Origin: Dehalococcoidia bacterium
Lineage (GTDB): Bacteria; Chloroflexota; Dehalococcoidia; UBA2979
Reading direction: 5' to 3'
DNA length: 8,172 bases
Assembly (NCBI GenBank): GCA_023228765.1
Contig: JALOAM010000143.1
Span: 1-8,172 of the forward strand
Positions 4,662 through 8,172 of the stretch are shown here, in pieces. The translations under genes and the position numbers were made by a program. The notes under the pieces are model-generated. The model was given only the letters and a program-made list of their open reading frames with translations. It was not told where the DNA came from and ran no database searches. Numbering within the stretch: position 1 is the first letter of the stretch; every line of letters begins with the position of its first letter.

Positions 4662-5447
4662 ATGATTGTGGATATCCACACCCACATCTTCCCGCCCGCC
4701 TTCATCCGCGACCGTGCCCGCCTCGCCGCCCACGATCCGCAGTTCGGCGTCATGTACGCGGACGACCGCGCGAGGATGGCGACCGCCGAGGACCTCCGCG
4801 CCTCGATGCGAGACGCGGGTGTGGACGTGTCGGTCGCGTGCGGCTTCTGGTGGGCTGACCCCGCGCTCGCCGAGGAGCACGCCGACTACCTCGGGCGTGT
4901 CGCGGCGGAGTCGGACGGCGCGATCGTCGCCTTCGGCCCCACGTTCGAGGCGTCTCCCGGTTGTGCCGGCATCGGCGAGGTGCGACTCGGTGATCCCTCG
5001 GCGTTCCCGCTCGTCGACCGCCCGCTGCTCGTGCACTGCTCGGAGGACACGGGCCACGAGTACCCCGGGAAGACCGGTGGGCTGACCGCCGGCGGCGTCC
5101 TCCGCGTGCTCGAGGCATCCTCGGAGGCGCGCGTGATCGCCGCGCACTGGGGTGCCGGCCTCCCGTTCTTCGCGCTCATGCCGGAGGTCGCGCGTCTCCT
5201 GCAGGAGGACCGCCTGCTCGTGGACACCGCAGCCAGCGCCTACCTCTACGCGCCCGCCGTCTTCGCCACCGCCATCGACCTCATCGGTGCGGAGTGCATC
5301 GCCTGGGGCTCGGACTACCCCCTCCGCCCGCAGGCCCTCGATCTCGCCGAGGCCCGCGCCGCGCTGCCCTCGCGTCACGGGGACGCCGCGCGCGACGCCA
5401 TCCTCGGCACGAACGCCGCGAGGTTCCTCGGCCTGCGCGTGGACTGA
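4662..5447 (+). CDS. Amidohydrolase-2 family metal-dependent hydrolase
   Basis: A TIM-barrel metallo-hydrolase of the Amidohydro_2 group, the family of ACMS decarboxylase and related enzymes. The metal-binding HxH motif opens the protein as DIHTHIF (His6, His8). The other expected positions are GIGEVR (Glu106), LLVHCSED (His125), IAAHWGAG (His162) and WGSDYP (Asp218, the catalytic Asp). ILGTNAARFLGL is the usual C-terminal signature. The substrate cannot be read from sequence; hydrolysis or decarboxylation of a small carboxylate is typical. At 261 residues it is somewhat short. The stretch between FGPTF (91-95) and GIGEVR (103-108) is very compact, and so is the one before LLVHC. The missing length seems to come from helices between barrel strands 3 and 5. 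The start follows a TANNNT box. It is divergent from the AmaP operon and convergent with the DUF503 gene 21 bases on. Confidence 0.88.
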   Translation: MIVDIHTHIFPPAFIRDRARLAAHDPQFGVMYADDRARMATAEDLRASMRDAGVDVSVACGFWWADPALAEEHADYLGRVAAESDGAIVAFGPTFEASPGCAGIGEVRLGDPSAFPLVDRPLLVHCSEDTGHEYPGKTGGLTAGGVLRVLEASSEARVIAAHWGAGLPFFALMPEVARLLQEDRLLVDTAASAYLYAPAVFATAIDLIGAECIAWGSDYPLRPQALDLAEARAALPSRHGDAARDAILGTNAARFLGLRVD

Positions 5448-5468
5448 GGGAGACCCGGGGGCGACCTG

Positions 5469-5765
5469 CTATCCCAGCATCACTTCGTCCTCGACGGCGT
5501 CGATCACCTCACCACGTCCGAGGAGGTGGTCGTCGATGAAGCGCTGGCACGCCTCGACCACCGATCGCGCCGCCGCGAGGTCTCCCGAGACCACCGCGAA
5601 CCCCACCTGCGCCCGGCTCACGTAGTTCTGGTCGCCCACCTCGGCGGCGCTCACGTGCATCCTCGACCGCAGCCGCTCGACCAGCGATCGGATGACCGCG
5701 CGCTTCTCCTTCAGCGAAGAGGCCTCGGGGATCGCGATCGTGACGAGGACGCTGATGGTGACCAT
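5469..5765 (-). CDS. DUF503 family protein (YlxP-like)
   Basis: A complete 98-residue DUF503 protein. The family hallmark SLKEKRAVIRSLVERLRSRMHVSAAEVGDQNY (residues 17-48) is intact, followed by RAQVGFAVVSGD and a C-terminal helix. The fold is a small ferredoxin-like alpha/beta unit. The Bacillus relative YlxP sits in the nusA-infB-rbfA region and is linked to ribosome assembly, but its biochemical role is unknown. The ATG at 5765 is chosen because the family begins at that point (MVTISVLVTI). The frame stays open to 5960, but that stretch translates repeat R3 and is not protein-like. Only a weak GAG ribosome site is present. It is downstream of htpX on the same strand, but 297 bases of repeats separate them, so it may have its own promoter. 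Confidence 0.9.
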   Translation of the reverse strand: MVTISVLVTIAIPEASSLKEKRAVIRSLVERLRSRMHVSAAEVGDQNYVSRAQVGFAVVSGDLAAARSVVEACQRFIDDHLLGRGEVIDAVEDEVMLG

Positions 5766-5852
5766 GTTCTCGATGGTGGCATATCCGAGCGGAGGGCTCG
5801 CTACTGTCCTCGCCCGACTCCGCTTCCGACTCCCGTTCCCCTCCGGCTCGGA

Positions 5853-5896
5853 CTCCCCTCTCCCGGTTTCGGGAGAGGGGCCGGGGGTGAGGGCCC
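5853..5896 (+). repeat. Palindromic repeat R3 (44 bp, identical to R2)
   Basis: The stem CCCCTCTCCCG (5855-5865) / CGGGAGAGGGG (5870-5880) has a GTTT loop and the tail CCGGGGGTGAGGGCCC. All 44 bases equal 1369-1412. It lies about 90 bases upstream of the DUF503 start, opposite in orientation to R4. Confidence 0.88.
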
Positions 5897-5955
5897 ACTC
5901 CGGCGCGGGCGTAAGTGTCCCCCTCCGGCGTTGTGGAGCAGATCCGGAAGGGGCA

Positions 5956-5990
5956 CTCACCCCAACCCTCTCCCGAAACCGGGAGAGGGG
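5956..5990 (-). repeat. Palindromic repeat R4, inverted relative to R3
   Basis: CTCACCCC (5956-5963) is followed by a 10-bp stem, CCCTCTCCCG (5966-5975) with CGGGAGAGGG (5980-5989), and an AAAC loop. This is the reverse complement of the R2/R3 layout with a shortened tail junction. R3 and R4 together form a nested inverted pair about 135 bases across. As the two arms are also complementary to each other, single-stranded DNA here could fold as two small hairpins or one large one. Confidence 0.8.
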
Positions 5991-6039
5991 GTCAGAGGTC
6001 AGAGGTCAGAGGACAGAGGTCGGAGGACAGAGACGAGAG
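5991..6039 (+). repeat. Heptamer tandem array (GTCAGAG)
   Basis: Seven consecutive 7-base units begin directly at the edge of R4: GTCAGAG three times, then GACAGAG, GTCGGAG, GACAGAG and ACGAGAG. The first three are identical and the array decays toward htpX, whose stop lies 24 bases beyond. The strand shown is purine-rich. Such an array can change copy number by slippage. It lies outside coding sequence. Confidence 0.85.
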
Positions 6040-6062
6040 ACCAGGAGAAGGGCGAGGGTCGC

Positions 6063-6887
6063 CTACTGCCGCTGCGCTCGTCGCATTAGCCGCGCCACGC
6101 GCTCCTCGGTGGGGGGGTGCGTGGAGAGGAGCTTCGCGCCGCGGAGGCCGGCGAAGGGGTTGGCGATGAACAGGTGCGCCGTGGACTCGGGGACGTTCAT
6201 CGGGATCCGGCGTGCGCCCATCTCGATCCGCTGGAGGGCGCTCGCGAGGGCCTCGGGGTCCCCGGAGATCTCGGCGCCGTCAGCGTCTGCCTGGAACTCG
6301 CGCGAGCGCGAGATGCCGAGCTGGATGAGGGTCGCCGCGATCGGGGCGACGATCACCGCGAGCAGGCCCGCGGCACCGTTCCGGCGGTCACCGCCGCCGA
6401 AGAACATCCCCATCCACGCGATCATCGAGATCGCCGACGCGATCGCCGCGACGATCGAGGAGGTGAGGACGTCCCGGTTCTTCACGTGCGCCAGCTCGTG
6501 GGCGAGCACGGCGCGGAGCTCACGCTCGGAAAGCAGCTGGCGGATGCCGGCGGTCACGGCGACGGCGGCCTTCTCCGGGCTGCGGCCCGTGGCGAAGGCG
6601 TTTGGCTGCATCGACTCCATCGCGTAGACGCGGGGCATCGGCATGCCGGCAGCCTGCGAGATCTCCTCGACCATCGCGAACAGCTGCGGGTCCTGGTCGC
6701 GCTGGAGCTCCTTCGAGCCGGTCGTCTTCAGGACGATGTCCGCGGAGAACCAGTACGAACCGAAGTTCATCGCCAGGGCGATGACGAAGAAGATCGCCGC
6801 CCCGCTCGTCCCGCCGAAGATGCCGCCGAGCGCGATCAGGAGCCCGCTCAGGGTGGTGAGGAGCACGGCGGTCTTGAGGTTGTTCAT
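6063..6887 (-). CDS. htpX: Membrane zinc metalloprotease HtpX
   Basis: HtpX is an inner-membrane M48 peptidase that degrades misfolded membrane proteins with its active site facing the cytoplasm. The 274-residue product starts MNNLKTAVLLTTLSGLLIALGG, the classic HtpX opening. It has two N-terminal membrane helices (about 5-22 and 28-48) and two weaker ones (about 141-162 and 173-192). The zinc site is HELAH (His130, Glu131, His134), and the third ligand is Glu197 in SREFQADADGAE. ESMQPNAFATG and the C-terminal LLSTHPPTEERVARL are also family signatures. The ATG at 6887 is chosen on homology grounds; the frame is open to 6992 but the extra residues are not HtpX-like. A weak GGAG lies about 11 bases upstream. 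A possible -10 (TAGACT, 6927-6922) suggests its own promoter. clpP lies upstream on the same strand. Confidence 0.96.
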   Translation of the reverse strand: MNNLKTAVLLTTLSGLLIALGGIFGGTSGAAIFFVIALAMNFGSYWFSADIVLKTTGSKELQRDQDPQLFAMVEEISQAAGMPMPRVYAMESMQPNAFATGRSPEKAAVAVTAGIRQLLSERELRAVLAHELAHVKNRDVLTSSIVAAIASAISMIAWMGMFFGGGDRRNGAAGLLAVIVAPIAATLIQLGISRSREFQADADGAEISGDPEALASALQRIEMGARRIPMNVPESTAHLFIANPFAGLRGAKLLSTHPPTEERVARLMRRAQRQ

Positions 6888-6970
6888 TCGTTCGTTCACT
6901 CCGTGGTGGGTTCTGATCGAAAGTCTATCCCGCTCAAGCGTCCATCCTGTGAAGCAGGTGCTAACGCCAT

Positions 6971-7020
6971 GCTCCCACCACGAAGTGATCACGAACGCGG
7001 CATCCTCAACTGGTGGGAGC
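6971..7020 (-). repeat. 10-bp inverted repeat spanning the clpP stop codon
   Basis: GCTCCCACCA (6971-6980) and TGGTGGGAGC (7011-7020) are perfect inverse complements 30 bases apart. The right arm encodes the last ClpP residues, just before the TGA at 7006-7008. Inside the spacer is the palindrome GTGATCAC (6985-6992). It could form a 3'-end hairpin on the clpP mRNA, but there is no T-run and the loop is long, so terminator function is uncertain. Confidence 0.5.
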
Positions 7021-7680
7021 GCCCACCTCGAACCCCGCTTTGCGCCGCGGCTCGGCGAGGGCGGAGCCAGCGAGGACCTCGTCCACGAGGCCGTACTCCT
7101 TCGCCTCGTACGCGTCCATGAAGCGATCGCGGTCGAAGTCCCGCGCGATCTCCTCGACGGTCCTGCCGGTGCGCTCGGCGAGGAGTTCGCGGAGGCGCTG
7201 GTTCATCCTCAGGAGTTCGTTCGTGTGGATCTCCACGTCGCGGGTCTGGCCCTGCGCGCCGCCCAGGGCCTGGTGCTGGTGGATGGTGGCGCTCGGCAGC
7301 GCGTATCGCTTGCCCTTCGCGCCGGCCGCGAGGATCGCCGTGCCCATGGAGGCGCTGAAGCCCACCGCGATCGTGGACACGTCCGCGCGGATCAGGTTCA
7401 TCGTGTCGATGATCGCCATCCCGGCGTACACCTCCCCGCCCGGGGAGTTCACATACAGCGAGATGTCCCGCTCGGAGTCCTCGCGGTCGAGCCAGAGCAG
7501 CTGCGCCACGATCGAGTTCGCGATCTGGGACTCCACGGGCTGTCCGAGGTAGACGACGCGCTCTTTCAGCAGCAGCGAGTAGATGTCGTACGCCCGCTCT
7601 CCTCGCGGGCCGTTCTCGACGACCATCGGGACGATGGCGTGTGGCGGCGTGGCGTACGGGGTGAGGATCGATGGGTCCAT
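7006..7680 (-). CDS. clpP: ATP-dependent Clp protease proteolytic subunit ClpP
   Basis: ClpP is the serine protease of the Clp complex and forms a double-heptamer barrel fed by ClpX, ClpA or ClpC. The 224-residue product has VENGPRGERAYDIYSLLLKERVVYLG at the N-terminus and the oxyanion loop YVNSPGGEVYAG. The catalytic triad is Ser111 (GFSASMG), His136 (HQALGGAQGQ) and Asp181 (IARDFDRDRF), and the protein ends with the family EAKEYGLVDEVL. Two positions are unusual: the common HQP after the catalytic His is HQA, and GQAASMG is GFSASMG. The ATG at 7680 has AGGAG six bases upstream; the frame continues to a TTG at 7704 without support. A roughly 15-residue pro-segment is probable. No clpX is visible; htpX follows on the same strand, so two proteolysis genes are adjacent. 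Confidence 0.97.
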   Translation of the reverse strand: MDPSILTPYATPPHAIVPMVVENGPRGERAYDIYSLLLKERVVYLGQPVESQIANSIVAQLLWLDREDSERDISLYVNSPGGEVYAGMAIIDTMNLIRADVSTIAVGFSASMGTAILAAGAKGKRYALPSATIHQHQALGGAQGQTRDVEIHTNELLRMNQRLRELLAERTGRTVEEIARDFDRDRFMDAYEAKEYGLVDEVLAGSALAEPRRKAGFEVGAPTS

Positions 7681-7692
7681 GTGGTGCTCCTG

Positions 7693-7741
7693 ACATGCGT
7701 CCAATACATGCGTTACGATTTATATAAGCACAGACGCATGT
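7693..7741. promoter_or_regulatory. Operator-like ACATGCGT repeats between clpP and arsR
   Basis: ACATGCGT occurs at 7693-7700 and 7706-7713, and its inverse ACGCATGT at 7734-7741. The second and third copies form a dyad with a 20-base spacer, whose AT-rich centre TTTATATAA (7719-7727) is the lowest-GC stretch in this gap. The third copy lies just upstream of the arsR -10 box; the first abuts the clpP ribosome site (AGGAGC, 7691-7686). The ArsR-family protein encoded alongside is the obvious candidate to bind here, but this is inference. Confidence 0.55.
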
Positions 7742-7749
7742 GACCGCGC

Positions 7750-7755
7750 TACACT
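7750..7755 (+). promoter_or_regulatory. TANNNT -10 box of the arsR-type gene, leaderless-type
   Basis: TACACT ends six bases before the ATG at 7762. No Shine-Dalgarno is present, so the mRNA probably begins at or near the start codon. The inverted ACGCATGT lies within the -35/-10 spacer region, where bound repressor would block RNA polymerase. Confidence 0.5.
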
Positions 7756-7761
7756 CTCCTC

Positions 7762-8112
7762 ATGACGACCGACGCCTCCAGAGCCCCCAGCGTCATGGCC
7801 GCCTTCGCCGAGCCCACGCGCCGCGCGATCCTCGACCGGCTCGTCGAGGGCGAACGCGCGGTCTCGGACCTCGTCGCGTCGCTGCGGCTGCCGCAGCCGT
7901 CGGTGTCGCAGCACCTGCGGGTGCTGCTGGACGCGGGCCTCGTCACGGTGCGCGCGGAGGGCCGCCGCCGGATCTACCGCGTCTCGCCGGAGGGCCTCGC
8001 CCGCGTCCGCGCGGAGGTGGACCGCTACTGGCAGGCGGCGGTGGCGCAGATGAAAGACGACCTCGAACAGCCCTCCACCCAGCGGGGCGCGCGGAAGGGG
8101 AAGCGAGCATGA
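7762..8112 (+). CDS. ArsR-family winged-helix transcriptional regulator
   Basis: A 116-residue ArsR/SmtB-fold repressor. FAEPTRRAILDRLVEGERAVSDLVASL leads into the recognition helix region QPSVSQHLRVLLDAGLV (about 45-61). The wing VRAEGRRRIYRVSPEGL follows, then an amphipathic dimer helix (RVRAEVDRYWQAAVAQM). The metal-binding ELCVCDL motif of classic members is absent and there is no cysteine at all. This is therefore the metal-independent branch often paired with SRPBCC/AHSA1 genes. The start at 7762 fits the family and the TANNNT box. Its TGA overlaps the next ATG as ATGA, so the two genes are translationally coupled. The upstream repeats suggest autoregulation and perhaps control of divergent clpP. 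The inducing signal cannot be inferred. Confidence 0.93.
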   Translation: MTTDASRAPSVMAAFAEPTRRAILDRLVEGERAVSDLVASLRLPQPSVSQHLRVLLDAGLVTVRAEGRRRIYRVSPEGLARVRAEVDRYWQAAVAQMKDDLEQPSTQRGARKGKRA

Positions 8113-8172
8113 GCGACCGACTCGAGCGCGGTCAGAGCGAGCACACCGAGCGCGTCGAGGTCGACGAGCACA
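8109..8172 (+). CDS. Start of next gene, probably SRPBCC/AHSA1-type protein (3' end outside window)
   Basis: The ATG at 8109 overlaps the arsR TGA as ATGA and opens a frame to the end of the window, 21 codons (MSDRLERGQSEHTERVEVDE...). The visible residues are too few to identify a domain. The product is guessed from context: metal-independent ArsR regulators are very often followed by, and overlap, a gene for an activator-of-Hsp90-ATPase-like (SRPBCC) protein. The charged N-terminus ending in an apparent strand (TERVEVDE) does not contradict this. Confidence 0.5.
   Translation, partial: MSDRLERGQSEHTERVEVDEH

Noticed and set aside
4356..5378. 340-codon open frame on -
   Set aside because: It is antisense to the amidohydrolase and covers the divergent gap; the product is low complexity and the + strand gene has all its catalytic motifs.
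5766..5960. N-terminal extension of the DUF503 frame
   Set aside because: The extra 65 codons translate repeat R3 (ALTPGPSPETGRG), a known type of spurious repeat-derived peptide. The family starts at MVTISVLV.
5991..6039. CRISPR array
   Set aside because: Units are 7 bases with no spacers; this is a simple tandem repeat.
6888..6992. Longer HtpX start at 6992
   Set aside because: The 35 extra residues are not HtpX-like, and the known N-terminal membrane helix begins at the ATG at 6887.
6117..7121. 334-codon open frame on +
   Set aside because: It is a shadow of htpX and the end of clpP, both certain on the other strand.
1..8172. A new defence or biosynthetic system
   Set aside because: All sizeable genes belong to known housekeeping families; no nuclease, toxin, reverse transcriptase, mobile gene or biosynthetic cluster is visible.

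Overview
The window is about 8.2 kb of gene-dense, high-GC bacterial chromosome with third-position GC bias. It carries housekeeping genes and no transposase, integrase, phage gene, rRNA, tRNA or CRISPR array. Three traits point tentatively to a high-GC Chloroflexota-type bacterium: a small SWIM zinc-finger protein starting MIGKIEKARRY, an Asp23/AmaP-like membrane protein upstream of scpB, and many copies of a palindromic C-rich/G-rich intergenic repeat. This placement rests on general resemblance only, not on a search.

Layout. (1) 1-1353, molybdenum cofactor: the 3' end of moaA and a complete moaC, both on +, separated by a small basic unknown gene on -. (2) 1369-2074: a repeat, a terminator, the SWIM zinc-finger gene on -, and a roughly 310-base leader. 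The leader holds a promoter candidate, a 57-codon ORF with a perfect Shine-Dalgarno that runs into the SWIM gene, and several hairpins, two of them mutually exclusive. (3) 2075-4569, a tight three-gene operon on -: AmaP-like membrane protein, scpB (4-base ATGA overlap), then thpR, whose ribosome binding site lies partly inside a hairpin. (4) 4662-5447: a divergently transcribed amidohydrolase on +. (5) 5469-7680 on -: clpP, htpX and a DUF503 gene. The htpX-DUF503 gap holds two inverted copies of the palindromic repeat and a heptamer tandem array. (6) 7681-8172: a divergent intergenic region with three copies of ACATGCGT, then an ArsR-type regulator overlapping the start of a further gene that leaves the window, probably an SRPBCC/AHSA1 protein.

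The gene content covers cofactor synthesis (moaA, moaC), chromosome segregation (scpB), RNA end processing (thpR) and proteostasis (clpP, htpX). No complete new defence or biosynthetic system is visible. The least expected material is non-coding or very small: the candidate leader ORF and hairpin switch upstream of the SWIM gene, the clpP/arsR operator-like repeats, the palindromic repeat family, and three + strand genes whose start codons lie 6-7 bases after a TANNNT box, as in leaderless transcripts.
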